A DNA stretch of 64,000 bases from an uncultured Burkholderiales bacterium (GCA_903828695.1 CAIKNE010000133.1:1-64000), one strand, 5' to 3'. Positions 9,440 to 21,233 are shown, counted from the first letter of the stretch. Notes: generated from the sequence alone by a model not told the origin. Numbers and translations are program-made.

Positions 9440-9544
9440 ATGGACCTTACGTACATTTCCAGCATCTTTGCGCTCTGGCTCTTAACCGCTTGGTTGATCT
9501 CGGGCTTTGACAAACTAACCAGCCCCAATGGAGGTCAATCGTGA
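9440..9544 (+). CDS. Small hydrophobic ORF (34 aa) preceding kdpF
   Basis: [37 protein letters not shown]-like TTTAGGAGAAATCC; stop overlaps GTG start of kdpF (GTGA). Not in the supplied ORF track. Confidence 0.6.
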   Translation: MDLTYISSIFALWLLTAWLISGFDKLTSPNGGQS

Positions 9545-9639
9545 ACGGTCAAGATCTAATGTATTTGATTGGTGGAGTTTGCTCCCTATTTCTTGTGGTT
9601 TACCTAGTTTACGCATTAATCTATGCGGAGGAGTTTTAA
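9541..9639 (+). CDS. kdpF: K+-transporting ATPase subunit F (32 aa)
   Basis: [45 protein letters not shown]-terminus typical of KdpF; TAATG overlap with kdpA. Confidence 0.8.
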   Translation: MNGQDLMYLIGGVCSLFLVVYLVYALIYAEEF

Positions 9640-11438
9640 TGAGTACATCAGCTTGGGGGCAATTAATCCTTTTCTTGGTGGTGCTGTTTTTTACGGCCTC
9701 ACCCCTAGGAGCTTGGATCACCAAAGTCTACAACGGAGAATTACCCAAAGTATTTCTAAAAGTAGAAGATTACATTTACAGGGCATTAGGCACTTCGGTT
9801 GACAAATCGATGAATTGGTCGCATTACGCCTACGCCCTCGTGGCGTTTAATGCAGTGGGTGTTTTATTCGTATACGCCGTTCAGCGCCTGCAGGGTATTT
9901 TGCCATTCAACCCCGCGGGGATGACAGCACCTACTGCTGATCTAGCCTTTGATACTGCAGTTAGTTTTGTGACCAACACAAACTGGCAAAGTTATGTGGG
10001 CGAGGCAACTATGAGCTATCTTACTCAGATGCTTGCGCTGACAGTTCAAAACTTCTTCTCAGCTGCAACCGGCATTGCCGTTGTGTTTGCATTGTTTAGG
10101 GGCTTTACGGGCAAATCAACAAAAAGTCTTGGCAATTTCTGGGTTGATATGACCCGCATTACTGCTTGGATTTTGTTGCCCATGTCGATCGTTTTTGCGG
10201 TCTTTCTCAATAGCCAAGGTGTGATCCAAAATTTTGATGCCTATAAGGAAGCTACGACCATTGAGACTACCATATACCAGGAGCCTAAATTAGGCGCTGA
10301 TGGGCAGCCACTCAAAGATGAGAAAGGCAACCCCATCACCGTGAATGCTAAAACCAATCAACAAGTGATTGCAATGGGACCCGTTGCATCGCAAGAAGCG
10401 ATCAAGATGCTTGGCACTAACGGCGGTGGATTCTTTAACGCCAACTCAGCTCACCCTTTTGAGAACCCAACTGCGCTGACTAACTTTCTTCAGATGATCT
10501 CAATTTTCTTGATCCCAGCAGCTCTGTGCTTTGCCTTTGGATCGGTGGTAGGAGATATGCGCCAAGGAGTAGCAATCTTAGCGGCGATGACGATTATTTT
10601 TGTGGTGGCCGTTGTTGTTACAACGAACGCAGAGCAAGTCGGTAATCCGCTTTTGACGCCCCTTGGTGTGGATCAAACCATGAGCACCTTCCAATCAGGT
10701 GGCAATATGGAGGGTAAGGAGGTCAGATTTGGAGTCAACGCATCTTCACTCTTTGCCGTGATCACTACTTCGGCCTCCTGCGGCGCAGTGAACACCATGC
10801 ACGACTCCTTAACACCCATGGGCGGCCTGGTAACCCTCATCATGATGCAACTCGGAGAGGTAGTCTTCGGTGGAGTCGGCACAGGTCTATACAGTATGCT
10901 GATATTCGCAATCCTTGCGGTATTTATCTCCGGCCTGATGATTGGAAGGACTCCGGAGTACTTGGGCAAGAAAATTGAATCGCATGAAATGAAGTTAACC
11001 TCGATTGCGATTTTGGTTACTCCTATCCTTGTACTAGCAGGAACTGCAATTGCTTTGCTAGCTGACGCAGGAAAAGCGGGGGTTGCAAACCCAGGCGCCC
11101 ACGGTTTCTCTGAAATTCTCTACGCCCTAAGCTCTGCGGGGAACAACAACGGAAGTGCATTTGCGGGACTTTCGGCTAACTCACCCTTTTATAACGTTTT
11201 ACTCGCCGTTGTAATGTGGTTTGGACGCTTTGGAGTCATACTGCCGATCCTTGCAATCGCAGGATCATTGGCGGAGAAAAAACGCCTCACAGTTACCGCT
11301 GGCACGATGCCAACCCATGGACCGCTATTTATTATCCTTTTAGTTGGTACTGTTCTTTTGGTCGGATTACTCAACTATGTGCCTGCACTTGCTCTGGGAC
11401 CCACCGTCGAGCACCTCATGCTTTGGGCCAGTTTGTAA
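9639..11438 (+). CDS. kdpA: K+-transporting ATPase subunit A
   Basis: [37 protein letters not shown]; start MSTSAWGQ rather than ORF-track start. Confidence 0.97.
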   Translation: MSTSAWGQLILFLVVLFFTASPLGAWITKVYNGELPKVFLKVEDYIYRALGTSVDKSMNWSHYAYALVAFNAVGVLFVYAVQRLQGILPFNPAGMTAPTADLAFDTAVSFVTNTNWQSYVGEATMSYLTQMLALTVQNFFSAATGIAVVFALFRGFTGKSTKSLGNFWVDMTRITAWILLPMSIVFAVFLNSQGVIQNFDAYKEATTIETTIYQEPKLGADGQPLKDEKGNPITVNAKTNQQVIAMGPVASQEAIKMLGTNGGGFFNANSAHPFENPTALTNFLQMISIFLIPAALCFAFGSVVGDMRQGVAILAAMTIIFVVAVVVTTNAEQVGNPLLTPLGVDQTMSTFQSGGNMEGKEVRFGVNASSLFAVITTSASCGAVNTMHDSLTPMGGLVTLIMMQLGEVVFGGVGTGLYSMLIFAILAVFISGLMIGRTPEYLGKKIESHEMKLTSIAILVTPILVLAGTAIALLADAGKAGVANPGAHGFSEILYALSSAGNNNGSAFAGLSANSPFYNVLLAVVMWFGRFGVILPILAIAGSLAEKKRLTVTAGTMPTHGPLFIILLVGTVLLVGLLNYVPALALGPTVEHLMLWASL

Positions 11439-11463
11439 TTTAATAAATTTACTGAGAACTATT

Positions 11464-13551
11464 ATGAGTAATCAAAAATCACTAACGCTTCTTGACCCAA
11501 ATTTATTAAAGTCATCTTTTGTTGAGTCCTTTAAGAAATTAAGTCCAAAAACTCAATGGAAAAATCCAGTGATGTTTGTGGTTTATCTGGGAAGTATTTT
11601 GACAACTTTCATTGGCTTTATGGTCATGAAAAATCCAGATCAACTCTCCTCCGAGGGGAGCGTCTCTTTTATTTTCCAAATCTCAGCATGGTTGTGGTTT
11701 ACTGTTTTATTTGCCAACTTTGCAGAAAGCTTGGCAGAGGGCAGAAGTAAAGCACAAGCCGCCTCGCTTAGGGGACTAAAGAAAAGTACCATCGCTAAAA
11801 AACTCTCCGCACGAGTGCACTCGTCAAAGTTTGAATCGGTCTTGGCAGAAAATCTTAAAAAAGGCGATGTCGTCCTAGTCGAGACTGGAGATACCATCCC
11901 TTTAGACGGAGAGGTCATTCAAGGGGTTGCGACTGTCGATGAAAGCGCAATTACGGGCGAGTCCGCCCCAGTCGTCAGGGAGTCAGGCGGGGATTTCTCC
12001 TCAGTCACTGGCGGCACCCAGGTCCTATCCGATTGGCTGGTGGTTGAGATTGCAGTAAACCCTGGTGAATCATTTCTCGACAGAATGATCAGTATGGTTG
12101 AGGGTGCTAAGAGACAAAAGACCCCCAACGAAATCGCACTCACCATTTTGCTTGTTGCACTAACCATCGTCTTTCTGATCGTAACTGTTACTTTGTTACC
12201 CTTCTCTGCATTCAGCGTAGAAGTCGCGCAGGCGGGATCCGTCGTTAGCATCACCTCCCTTATTGCTCTTCTCGTATGTCTAATCCCAACTACCATTGGC
12301 GGGCTGCTCTCGGCTGTTGGAGTAGCGGGTATGAGTCGTATGATGCAGGCCAACGTGATTGCTACCTCTGGACGAGCGGTAGAGGCGGCGGGTGACGTAG
12401 ATGTCTTGATGCTGGATAAAACGGGGACGATCACTTTTGGAAACAGACAGGCTGCGGCCTTTATACCCTCCACTGGCGTGTCCGTCATTCAACTTGCTGA
12501 ATGCGCTGTATGGGCCTCGCAAGCAGATGAAACACCTGAGGGGAGAAGTATCGTCGTGCTTGCTCAAAAACTAGGAAATATTCATCCTTTGCAAGGCGAG
12601 ATTTTTGAAGTCCCCTTCACGGCTCAAACCCGTATGAGCGGAATGGATGTAAAGCAAATGGACGGCACAATTCGCTCGCTCAGAAAGGGAGCTGTTGACT
12701 CAGTCAAAAAATATGTGGAGTCCATGGGAAGCATCTTTCCCGCCGATATGGTTCGCATGGCAGATGAGGTGTCTCGTAAAGGTAGCACCCCACTTGCAGT
12801 GATAGACGGCACCACAGCTCTAGGAATCATTGAGCTCAAAGATATCGTAAAGCCCGGCATCAGTGAGCGCTTTGCAGAGCTTAGGAAGATGGGCATTAAA
12901 ACCGTGATGATCACAGGTGATAATAAACTAACTGCAGCCGCAATCGCAGCCGAGGCGGGTGTGGATAGTTTCTTGGCAGAGGCAACACCCGAGCAGAAAT
13001 TAAAGATGATTAGGGATTTCCAAGCTGAGGGCAGGCTGGTTGCAATGACGGGGGACGGTACCAATGACGCGCCTGCACTCGCTCAAGCCGACGTCGCAGT
13101 TGCTATGAACAGCGGAACACAGGCCGCCAAGGAAGCAGGCAACATGGTGGACTTAGATTCCAACCCCACCAAATTGATGGAGATTGTCGAGACAGGTAAA
13201 GCACTGCTGATGACTCGGGGGTCACTAACGACCTTCTCAATTGCCAACGATGTTGCAAAATATTTTGCAATATTACCAGCCATCTTTATCACGACATATC
13301 CCCAGTTGGCCAGCTTAAATGTCATGCATCTGACAAGTCCAAGCTCGGCTATCTTATCGGCCGTTATTTTTAACGCATTGATTATCATCTTCTTAATTCC
13401 TTTAGCGCTGAAGGGTGTTGAGTACAGAGCCGTGGGTGCAGCTGCCCTGCTCAGGCGAAACCTTTTGATTTACGGATTAGGCGGCTTGATCGTTCCATTT
13501 ATTGGTATTAAGGTTATTGATGTGTTGCTTTCCCTAGTGACAACTCTTTAA
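11464..13551 (+). CDS. kdpB: K+-transporting P-type ATPase subunit B
   Basis: [37 protein letters not shown]; start MSNQKSLT. Confidence 0.97.
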   Translation: MSNQKSLTLLDPNLLKSSFVESFKKLSPKTQWKNPVMFVVYLGSILTTFIGFMVMKNPDQLSSEGSVSFIFQISAWLWFTVLFANFAESLAEGRSKAQAASLRGLKKSTIAKKLSARVHSSKFESVLAENLKKGDVVLVETGDTIPLDGEVIQGVATVDESAITGESAPVVRESGGDFSSVTGGTQVLSDWLVVEIAVNPGESFLDRMISMVEGAKRQKTPNEIALTILLVALTIVFLIVTVTLLPFSAFSVEVAQAGSVVSITSLIALLVCLIPTTIGGLLSAVGVAGMSRMMQANVIATSGRAVEAAGDVDVLMLDKTGTITFGNRQAAAFIPSTGVSVIQLAECAVWASQADETPEGRSIVVLAQKLGNIHPLQGEIFEVPFTAQTRMSGMDVKQMDGTIRSLRKGAVDSVKKYVESMGSIFPADMVRMADEVSRKGSTPLAVIDGTTALGIIELKDIVKPGISERFAELRKMGIKTVMITGDNKLTAAAIAAEAGVDSFLAEATPEQKLKMIRDFQAEGRLVAMTGDGTNDAPALAQADVAVAMNSGTQAAKEAGNMVDLDSNPTKLMEIVETGKALLMTRGSLTTFSIANDVAKYFAILPAIFITTYPQLASLNVMHLTSPSSAILSAVIFNALIIIFLIPLALKGVEYRAVGAAALLRRNLLIYGLGGLIVPFIGIKVIDVLLSLVTTL

Positions 13552-13580
13552 TAACTTCACCCTAATAACAAAGATATATT

Positions 13581-14153
13581 ATGAAAAACATTATTCGACC
13601 TGTCCTTGTGCTGTTCACCCTGCTTACTGTGTTAACAGGGCTCATTTACCCCTTACTTATCACTGAGATTGGTCAAGTATTCTTTGCCAGCGCCTCCTCG
13701 GGTAGCTTGGTTTACAAAGGGGATCAATTAATTGGATCTGAATTGATCGGTCAAAACTTTGCTGAACCTAAATACTTTTGGTCTAGGCCCTCTGCTACTG
13801 GACCCATGCCCTACAACGCATCTGCCTCTAGTGGATCCAACCTAGGGCCTTTGAACCCAGCGTTAACCGACGCAGTTAAGTCTAGAATAGAGGCCTTAAA
13901 GGCGAGCGACCCCAACAATAAACTCCCCGTCCCCGTGGACTTGATCACTGCATCAGCCAGCGGACTGGATCCTCACATCAGCGCCGCAGCAGCCCTTTAC
14001 CAGGCGCACCGCGTAGCGAAGGCCCGCAAACTCTCGCCTGCAGAAGTCGTGACCCTGGTTGAGCACTCCATTGAGCACCCTTGGGTTCGTTGGTTGGGTG
14101 AGGAAAAAGTAAATGTCCTAAAGCTCAACCTAGCTTTAGATCAGCTTAGATAA
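13581..14153 (+). CDS. kdpC: K+-transporting ATPase subunit C
   Basis: GSELIGQNFAEPKYFWSRPSATGPMPYNASASSGSNLGP. Confidence 0.96.
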   Translation: MKNIIRPVLVLFTLLTVLTGLIYPLLITEIGQVFFASASSGSLVYKGDQLIGSELIGQNFAEPKYFWSRPSATGPMPYNASASSGSNLGPLNPALTDAVKSRIEALKASDPNNKLPVPVDLITASASGLDPHISAAAALYQAHRVAKARKLSPAEVVTLVEHSIEHPWVRWLGEEKVNVLKLNLALDQLR

Positions 14154-14169
14154 CAAGTGAGAGGTACCC

Positions 14170-16932
14170 GTGGCTATTTCTCCTTTTACGAGACCTCAAC
14201 CAGACGCTCTTTTAGAGAAAATAAAGGAGGAGGAGTTAAGGGCTAAAAGGGGAAAACTCAGAATCTACTTCGGTGCAAGTGCTGGCGTAGGTAAGACATT
14301 CGCTATGCTCAACGCGGCTCAGACCGAGCGCCAGCGTCAAAAGCACATCATGATTGGTCTGATCGAGACGCACAACAGGCGTGAGACACAGGCTTTGGTG
14401 AACGGCATTAATAAAATCCCGCTCAAAGAAATAGAGCACAAGGGGCGAATACTCTACGAGTTTGATCTGGACGCAGCACTTCTAGCAAAACCAGACATTA
14501 TCTTAGTCGATGAGCTGGCTCACTCTAACGCCCCGGGTTGTCGTCACCCCAAGCGCTGGCAAGATGTTCAAGAGCTTCTTGATGCTGGAATAGACGTCTG
14601 GACAGCTTTGAATGTTCAACACTTGGAGAGTTTGAACGGAACTATCGGAACCATTACGGGAGTAAGGGTCCATGAGACTGTGCCAGATGTGATTATTGAA
14701 AAAGCAGATGAGGTCATACTGGTTGATGTCACTGCAGATGAGTTGATCAACCGCTTAAAAGCGGGTAAGGTATATATAGCGAAACAGGCTGAACAGGCTG
14801 AAAATAATTTCTTTAAAAAAGGCAATTTAATTGCGCTTAGAGAAATAGCGCTTCGCAAAACAGCTGAACGCGTTGGAGACGATGTACGTAGTTATCGAGT
14901 TGAAAATTCAAGCGCCTCGAACTCCAAGGGCGTCGTGGACGCCCCCTCATGGCACACCTCACAGACCCTTCTGGTCTGCGTAGGCCCTGCCGAGGGAGCT
15001 GAGCACGCAGTCAGAAGCGGTGCACGCTTGGCCGCTCAACTCAGTGTTAAATGGTACGTCGCCTACGTAGAGACGCCTGCCCTACAACGATTACCCTCTA
15101 AGAAGCGCGATAAAGTCCTGACCATCTTAAAGCTTGCCGAGGAGTTAGGTGCAAGCACCTCTGTTTTGACGAGCGATAACATCGCCAGCGCCCTATACGA
15201 GCACGCACACCAACTGAACTGCGCAACTCTTTTGGTCGGACGCCCCGGGGAATATAGATTTGCAAACCTGATCCGAACCTTTAGGCCCACTTTGACGCGT
15301 CAGTTGGCCATCATGGCTCCTGAGATCGATATCATCGAGATCAGCACGCCCAACAGCTCGCGACGCATTAATCCTTACTTAGGCAAAGAGCTCTTAGAAG
15401 AATCAAGCTCTCTTTTTGAAGGCATCCATTGGCCCAAGTACGGTTGGACAGTTGCAACCGGCATATTCACCACATCGATTGCTTATCCATTTTCTAGCAT
15501 TTTCGATCAAGCCAATGTCGTCATGCTCTTTTTGCTCTACGTTGTGATTTGCTCGGTTAAATACGGTAGACGACCCGCAATGGTTGCGGCAGTGCTTGCC
15601 GTATTGTGCTTTGATTTCTTTTTTGTTCCCCCAATATTCTCATTTGCGATATCGGATGCACAGTATTTGTTTACCTTTGCGGTGATGTTAGGTGTTGGGC
15701 TGCTGGTTGGCCAACTCACAGCGAATCTAACTTATTCAGCCCGGATTTCAGCCAGTCGCGAACAAAAAACAAATTACCTATTCGAATTAACGAAAGAGTT
15801 ATCCGCTGCTTTGCATTACAAGGAAGTTATTCAAATTGGTGAGTCAACAATTAGCAGAGTATTTGGTGAAGGCGCAAGAATATTTATCACAGACTTGGAC
15901 AATGTTTTGGACGTAACGCCTCCTGTTCCTGAGGATTTTGATGAAAGCATTGCCGATTGGGCTTTTAACAACAGCAAGTCTGCGGGATTCGCAACCAACA
16001 CACTCTCTGCTTCAAATTGGCACTACGTTCCTTTGGTAGCCCCCATGAACACACGTGGTGTCTTGGCTGTTAAACCATCCAACCCGCGTTGGCTATTGAT
16101 ACCTGAGCAAATCAAACTCCTTGATACGATGGCACGCCAAATATCGATCGCACTTGAGCGGGTTCATTACGTGGAGATCGCTCAACAAACCACAGTTGAG
16201 ATGGAGTCAGAGCATCTGCGCAATACACTGCTCGCGACCATCTCTCATGACTTAAGGACTCCTCTCACCTCACTGATTGGATTTGCGGAGAGCTTGACTC
16301 GTTCTCAGCCCCCACTCAATGTGCAGCAAAGTAGTGCAGCCAAGGCGATTCATGATGAGGCCAAGGGTCTTTTTGCATTAGTCTCTAATTTACTTGAGAT
16401 GGCGAAACTCCAAAGTGGTAAAGTCAATCTTCGAAGGGATTGGTACTCAATAGAGGAGATTGTGGGCACCTCCATTCGTCTTTGCCAGCAATCTTTGGGA
16501 GAGTTTTATGTCTCCAGTCACATCCCAGTCGACCTCCCGCTCATACGCTGTGATGCTGTTTTGATGGAACGCGCATTCGTCAATTTAATTGAAAACGCAG
16601 TCAAATACGCCAAACCCCATAGTGTTGACACGAAGATCGTTATCAATGCGCATATCACTGATGATCATTTCGCCATCTACGTACGTGATTACGGCCCTGG
16701 ACTGTCTGGGCCGAAGAATGCAAAAGATAATTTCTTATTTGAAAAATTCACAAGAGGTCAAACAGAATCTTCAACTCGCGGGGTGGGTCTAGGGTTGTCT
16801 ATCGTTAAAGCCATTGTCGAAGCACACGACGGTACAATCACGGCGAAGAATGCGAGCGATAAGGGTGCTATCTTCACCATCAACCTCCCCCTTGAATCTC
16901 AGCCCAATCCTCCCACTGACCCAACCCATTAG
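14170..16932 (+). CDS. kdpD: Sensor histidine kinase KdpD
   Basis: GKLRIYFGASAGVGKTFAML, VDELAHSNAPG, DLRTPLTSLIGFAESL; GTG start. Confidence 0.97.
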   Translation: MAISPFTRPQPDALLEKIKEEELRAKRGKLRIYFGASAGVGKTFAMLNAAQTERQRQKHIMIGLIETHNRRETQALVNGINKIPLKEIEHKGRILYEFDLDAALLAKPDIILVDELAHSNAPGCRHPKRWQDVQELLDAGIDVWTALNVQHLESLNGTIGTITGVRVHETVPDVIIEKADEVILVDVTADELINRLKAGKVYIAKQAEQAENNFFKKGNLIALREIALRKTAERVGDDVRSYRVENSSASNSKGVVDAPSWHTSQTLLVCVGPAEGAEHAVRSGARLAAQLSVKWYVAYVETPALQRLPSKKRDKVLTILKLAEELGASTSVLTSDNIASALYEHAHQLNCATLLVGRPGEYRFANLIRTFRPTLTRQLAIMAPEIDIIEISTPNSSRRINPYLGKELLEESSSLFEGIHWPKYGWTVATGIFTTSIAYPFSSIFDQANVVMLFLLYVVICSVKYGRRPAMVAAVLAVLCFDFFFVPPIFSFAISDAQYLFTFAVMLGVGLLVGQLTANLTYSARISASREQKTNYLFELTKELSAALHYKEVIQIGESTISRVFGEGARIFITDLDNVLDVTPPVPEDFDESIADWAFNNSKSAGFATNTLSASNWHYVPLVAPMNTRGVLAVKPSNPRWLLIPEQIKLLDTMARQISIALERVHYVEIAQQTTVEMESEHLRNTLLATISHDLRTPLTSLIGFAESLTRSQPPLNVQQSSAAKAIHDEAKGLFALVSNLLEMAKLQSGKVNLRRDWYSIEEIVGTSIRLCQQSLGEFYVSSHIPVDLPLIRCDAVLMERAFVNLIENAVKYAKPHSVDTKIVINAHITDDHFAIYVRDYGPGLSGPKNAKDNFLFEKFTRGQTESSTRGVGLGLSIVKAIVEAHDGTITAKNASDKGAIFTINLPLESQPNPPTDPTH

Positions 16933-16953
16933 TCTTAGGAAGGCCTCCGCACT

Positions 16954-17664
16954 ATGCCTGTAGCACTTCTTGTCGAAGACGATCCACAAATCAGACGACT
17001 GGTCCGTTCAGCTATGGAGAATGAGGGATGGTCTGTGTTTGAGGTGAACACTATGAGACGCGCAGTCATTGATGCAGGCACACGACAACCCGATTTACTC
17101 ATCATTGATTTAGGGTTACCGGACGGCTCGGGCATAAACCTCATCAGGGAAGTTAGGACTTGGTCAGAGGTCCCCATAATTGTTCTCTCGGCAAGAGTCG
17201 ATGAAACTGACAAGATAGAAGCACTTGACGCTGGTGCAGATGACTATATGACCAAGCCTTTTGGGATTGGCGAGTTACTCGCCCGGTCAAGGGCAAATCT
17301 AAGGCGACCCAGAAATCGGGCACAACAAAGTGATTTAAAAAATACGGAGTCTAGCGAGATTGAGAGCACTTTTAAATTTGGAGAGGTCGAGGTTGATTTC
17401 CGTGCTCGGTTTGTGAAAAGAAACGATACCCAGATTCATCTGACACCCATCGAGTACCGACTGCTCACCGTACTGATTCAAAACGTGAGTCGTGTTTTAA
17501 CTCACAAACAAATACTCACTCAGGTTTGGGGCACAGCAGCTTCAGAACAAAGTCATTACCTTAGGATATATATGGGGCATTTGAGACAAAAACTAGAAAT
17601 CGATCCTACCCAACCAAAGCACTTTTTAACGGAAACAGGTGTAGGATACCGAATGGTTAAATAA
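16954..17664 (+). CDS. kdpE: Response regulator KdpE
   Basis: OmpR-family receiver and winged helix; follows kdpD. Confidence 0.96.
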   Translation: MPVALLVEDDPQIRRLVRSAMENEGWSVFEVNTMRRAVIDAGTRQPDLLIIDLGLPDGSGINLIREVRTWSEVPIIVLSARVDETDKIEALDAGADDYMTKPFGIGELLARSRANLRRPRNRAQQSDLKNTESSEIESTFKFGEVEVDFRARFVKRNDTQIHLTPIEYRLLTVLIQNVSRVLTHKQILTQVWGTAASEQSHYLRIYMGHLRQKLEIDPTQPKHFLTETGVGYRMVK

Positions 17665-17683
17665 ACGCAACTAAGCCTCCCGA

Positions 17684-18364
17684 TTAATCGAGCAAATTTG
17701 CGATCTCTTTAAACCCTTTGGCGATATGGTCTGGACTTGAATCCTCTAAGGGTGCGCCCATGTTGTAGCCGTAAGGCATGAGCCAAACCCGCAGACCCGC
17801 ATTTTGAGCCGTCTTCGCATCAACCGATGAGTCACCGATAAAAATAGCCTCCTCGGGCTTTGCGCCTAAAGTCTGTAAGCATAAATTAATTCCTTGTGGA
17901 TCTGGTTTTTTGGTACTCAGCGTATCCCCAGATATAACCACATCAAAATAGTGTTCCAATTGATGCGCATTGATCACGGCCTGCGTGAACCTAGATTCTT
18001 TGTTTGTGACAATAGCCATCTTGATTCCCGCATTTCTTAATTGATTTAGAACGTCAAGCACATCAGGATAGAGATAGCTGCGCTTACCGCAGCGAGCCAA
18101 GTAAAAATCATCAAAGAGTCGGTATACCTCTTGCAATTCAGACCACTCGCGGATTTTTTCGACAGACCATTGCTTTACAAAGACTAAGGCATTAATTAAG
18201 AGCTCTCGCGTTCCGTGCCCGATCAAGTTGCGAACTCTTGACTCGGATACCTCAGCCAGACCCAGAGCTCTGAGCGTGTCGTTGGTCGCATCTGCAATCT
18301 CGCTAACAGTCTCTATTAATGTACCGTCCAGATCAAAGATAATTAATTTTAGTTTAATAGTCAT
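17684..18364 (-). CDS. gph: HAD family hydrolase, phosphoglycolate phosphatase-like
   Basis: LIIFDLDGTLIETVSEI, VTNKESRF, IFIGDSSVDAKTAQNAG. Confidence 0.85.
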   Translation of the reverse strand: MTIKLKLIIFDLDGTLIETVSEIADATNDTLRALGLAEVSESRVRNLIGHGTRELLINALVFVKQWSVEKIREWSELQEVYRLFDDFYLARCGKRSYLYPDVLDVLNQLRNAGIKMAIVTNKESRFTQAVINAHQLEHYFDVVISGDTLSTKKPDPQGINLCLQTLGAKPEEAIFIGDSSVDAKTAQNAGLRVWLMPYGYNMGAPLEDSSPDHIAKGFKEIANLLD

Positions 18365-18470
18365 TTTAGAGGACTGTTTTTTGGGATTCTATAACCCTAT
18401 CAATAAAAGAAACCAAACGATCTTAGTCTACCAACAACCTTGGTGGCGACTCATGCAAAAGTTGAAAGAA

Positions 18471-18522
18471 AAAAGACCTTAACACCACTCCCGTTAATAA
18501 CGGGGAGTAGTGAAGGTCTTTT
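18471..18522 (-). terminator. Strong hairpin terminator, 45 bp downstream of iorB
   Basis: AAAAGACCTTaaCACcACTCCCGTTAATAACGGGGAGTaGTGAAGGTCTTTT; T-run on minus strand. Confidence 0.85.
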
Positions 18523-18566
18523 GCAGATCGCCAGGTGCTTAGCCGTTCTAAGCTTTGGCGACCATA

Positions 18567-20744
18567 TTAAGCGCTTTTGATCGCTCCAGCGGTGATTGGT
18601 AATTGACGAATACGCTTACCAGTCAGAGCCGCTACAGCATTAGCAATAGCGGGGCTAATCAGTGCAGTTGCAGGTTCACCTATGCCACCTGGTTTTTCTG
18701 TGCTCTTAACAAGCGTAATATCAAACTCAGGAGCCTGATTCATGCGTACCAAGGGGAACTGATGGAAGTTGGTCTGCTGAACACGACCGTCTTCTACCGT
18801 AATCTCCTGCAAGAGCGCTGCCCCCATGCCAAAGATGATGCTAGACTGAATCTGCGCTTGCACGGTATCGGGGTTCACCATGTAACCTAAATCAGCAACT
18901 GCAGTGACTTTATGAACCTTAACGTTACCGTCGTCTTGTATAGAGATTTCAGCAACTTGGGCCATAAAGGTGTCATACCCCTCCATCAAAGCTAGACCGA
19001 GTGCGTGACCTTTTGCCAAAGGCTTGCCCCAACCGGCTTTCTCTGCGGCTGTTTTAAGTACATTTGCAAATCTTGGCTTCTCGGTCAGCATTGACAGTCG
19101 ATATGCGAGAGGATCTGCATTTGCGCCTTTAGCAAGCTCATCAATGAAACTCTCGTTTGCAAAAGTATTCATTAAGTGACTCACTGATCGCCAGTAGCCA
19201 ACCCTTAAACCTGCGTCATGTTTAACTTGATCGTATTGCGTTGCAGGAATTTGATACGGAGAAGGAAGAGCCTCTGCCATGAAAGCATCTGCTTCACCTT
19301 CAGGCAATCCAAATAAACGGCCCGTAATGGACTGCGAAGTAACGCGGTGAGTGAGCGCACTGGGTTTACCCTGCGCGTCAATGGCAGCAACTAGGGTGTT
19401 GACTGAGATTGGACGGTAAAAGTCATGCGTCATATCGTCCTCGCGCGTCCAAAGCAATTTAACAGGCTTGTTGACCGCTTTAGAGATTTGCGCTGCTTGA
19501 ACAATAAAGTCCAGATCAAGGCGTCGACCAAATCCACCGCCTAAGAATGTCGTGCGCAAAGAGACGTCCTCTGGCTTGATGCCTAAGGTTGTTGCTACGG
19601 TACCTTGAGCCCCGTCTTGCCACTGGGTTGGACCAATGAGTTGGACTTTGCCGTTTTTGTATGACGCCGTAAAGTTCATCGGCTCTAGGGGAGAATGAGA
19701 CAGTGACTGAGTGGTGTACTCGGCTTTAACAACTTGTTTTGAAGCAGCAATCACTTCAAGTGGTTTACCAACAGATGCCAATCCCAAAGATTTACCGGAT
19801 ACAGACGCCGCACGCGTACCGTCCATCATAGACTTGCTACTGAGTTTTGCGCCAGCTCCCTCGTCCCACACAATACTCAGCACTTTTCTAGCCTTGTTGG
19901 CACGCCACCAAGTATCTGCTACAACTGCTACGCCGTCTGGAATTTGAACGACAGCAACAACTCCAGGCATTTTCTTGGCTGCAGTTGCATCAAAACTCTT
20001 CACAGTACCGCCAATAACGGGACACTGCTCCAGGGCTGCGTAAACCATCCCCGGCAATACAACGTCAATACCAAACTCAGCTGTACCATTTGTTTTGGCA
20101 GGAGTATCAAGGCGGGGCGTGGATTTACCCACAACCTTAAAGTCCTTAGGATCTTTGATGAATGGTTTTTCCGGCACCGGTAGCTTAGAAGCTGCGTCTG
20201 CTAACTGGCCATAAGTAGCGTGTTTACCCCCTGGTCCAGTTACTACTCCGTCGTTGGCTTTTAACTGCGCAACCGGAACATTCCATTTTGCAGCTGCGGC
20301 AGCCAAAAGCATCTCACGAACTTGTGCTCCAGCTATACGCAACTTCTCCCAACCATCCCTAACAGATGTTGACCCGCCAGTTATCTGAACACCCAGTAAA
20401 GAATTGACATAAGCTTTTGTATCAGGGGGAGCAAAGGCAACTTTAATTTTCTTAATATCTACATTAAGCTCTTCTGCGATCAACATAGGCATCGAGGTGT
20501 ATACACCCTGCCCCATCTCTGACCTAGCAGAGATAAGCGTAATTGTATTGTTGTCTGCAATATGTACCCAGGCATTAGGGGTGTGAAGTAGCCCGGCGGC
20601 GTCAGCGCTATTAGAAGCAGACAAGGAGACACCCATTAAGAGTCCCCCAGTCGTTACAACAGAAGCTTTCAATAGATTGCGTCGAGATAGACCAACATTT
20701 GCTACAGTTGAGTCATTCTTAATTTGTGTTGTATTTTGTGTCAT
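18567..20744 (-). CDS. iorB: Molybdopterin-binding hydroxylase large subunit (IorB-like), Tat-exported
   Basis: SRRNLLKASVVTTGGLLMG twin-arginine signal; ISARSEMGQGVYTSMPMLIAEEL; FLGGGFGRRLDLDFIVQA. Confidence 0.92.
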   Translation of the reverse strand: MTQNTTQIKNDSTVANVGLSRRNLLKASVVTTGGLLMGVSLSASNSADAAGLLHTPNAWVHIADNNTITLISARSEMGQGVYTSMPMLIAEELNVDIKKIKVAFAPPDTKAYVNSLLGVQITGGSTSVRDGWEKLRIAGAQVREMLLAAAAAKWNVPVAQLKANDGVVTGPGGKHATYGQLADAASKLPVPEKPFIKDPKDFKVVGKSTPRLDTPAKTNGTAEFGIDVVLPGMVYAALEQCPVIGGTVKSFDATAAKKMPGVVAVVQIPDGVAVVADTWWRANKARKVLSIVWDEGAGAKLSSKSMMDGTRAASVSGKSLGLASVGKPLEVIAASKQVVKAEYTTQSLSHSPLEPMNFTASYKNGKVQLIGPTQWQDGAQGTVATTLGIKPEDVSLRTTFLGGGFGRRLDLDFIVQAAQISKAVNKPVKLLWTREDDMTHDFYRPISVNTLVAAIDAQGKPSALTHRVTSQSITGRLFGLPEGEADAFMAEALPSPYQIPATQYDQVKHDAGLRVGYWRSVSHLMNTFANESFIDELAKGANADPLAYRLSMLTEKPRFANVLKTAAEKAGWGKPLAKGHALGLALMEGYDTFMAQVAEISIQDDGNVKVHKVTAVADLGYMVNPDTVQAQIQSSIIFGMGAALLQEITVEDGRVQQTNFHQFPLVRMNQAPEFDITLVKSTEKPGGIGEPATALISPAIANAVAALTGKRIRQLPITAGAIKSA

Positions 20745-20768
20745 GGTCTTATTCCTTTTACTAAATGT

Positions 20769-21233
20769 TTAGGCGCTACGCATTACTTGAGCTGCTTCTT
20801 TAATTGCAGCTTTAATGCGTGAATAAGTACCGCATCGACATACATTACCACTCATAGCATAATCAATTTCCGCATCTGTTGGATTCTGATTGACTGTTAG
20901 TAGTGCGTGAGCGCTCATCAGTTGACCTGATTGGCAGTAGCCGCATTGAGGAACATCGTGCTTGATCCACGCCACCTGAAGGGGGTGCTTGTTATCAACA
21001 CCTAAGCTTTCAATTGTTGTAACTTTTTGCCCTGCAACTGATGCAAGAGTCGCTTGACAGGAGCGAACCGCTTGCCCGTTGACCTGCACCGTACATGCGC
21101 CGCATAGCGCAGCTCCACAGCCAAATTTCGTACCCGTCAACCCAAGCTCATCCCTGATCACCCACAAAAGTGGAGTATCCGTTTCAGCCTTGGCTGATAC
21201 AGTCTTACCGTTTAACTGAAAAGTTACGCTCAT
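20769..21233 (-). CDS. iorA: (2Fe-2S)-binding subunit of molybdo-hydroxylase (IorA-like)
   Basis: GTKFGCGAALCGACTVQVNG, CGYCQSGQLMSA, GNVCRCGTYSRI; start MSVTFQLNG. Confidence 0.94.
   Translation of the reverse strand: MSVTFQLNGKTVSAKAETDTPLLWVIRDELGLTGTKFGCGAALCGACTVQVNGQAVRSCQATLASVAGQKVTTIESLGVDNKHPLQVAWIKHDVPQCGYCQSGQLMSAHALLTVNQNPTDAEIDYAMSGNVCRCGTYSRIKAAIKEAAQVMRSA

Noticed and set aside
11919-12488. 189-aa minus-strand ORF
   Set aside because: Antisense shadow of kdpB
14783-14800. AACAGGCTG x2 in kdpD
   Set aside because: Encodes KQAEQAENNFF, which as I recall aligns without insertion to E. coli KdpD (PAQAERAIDNFF); homologous sequence rather than a recent duplication
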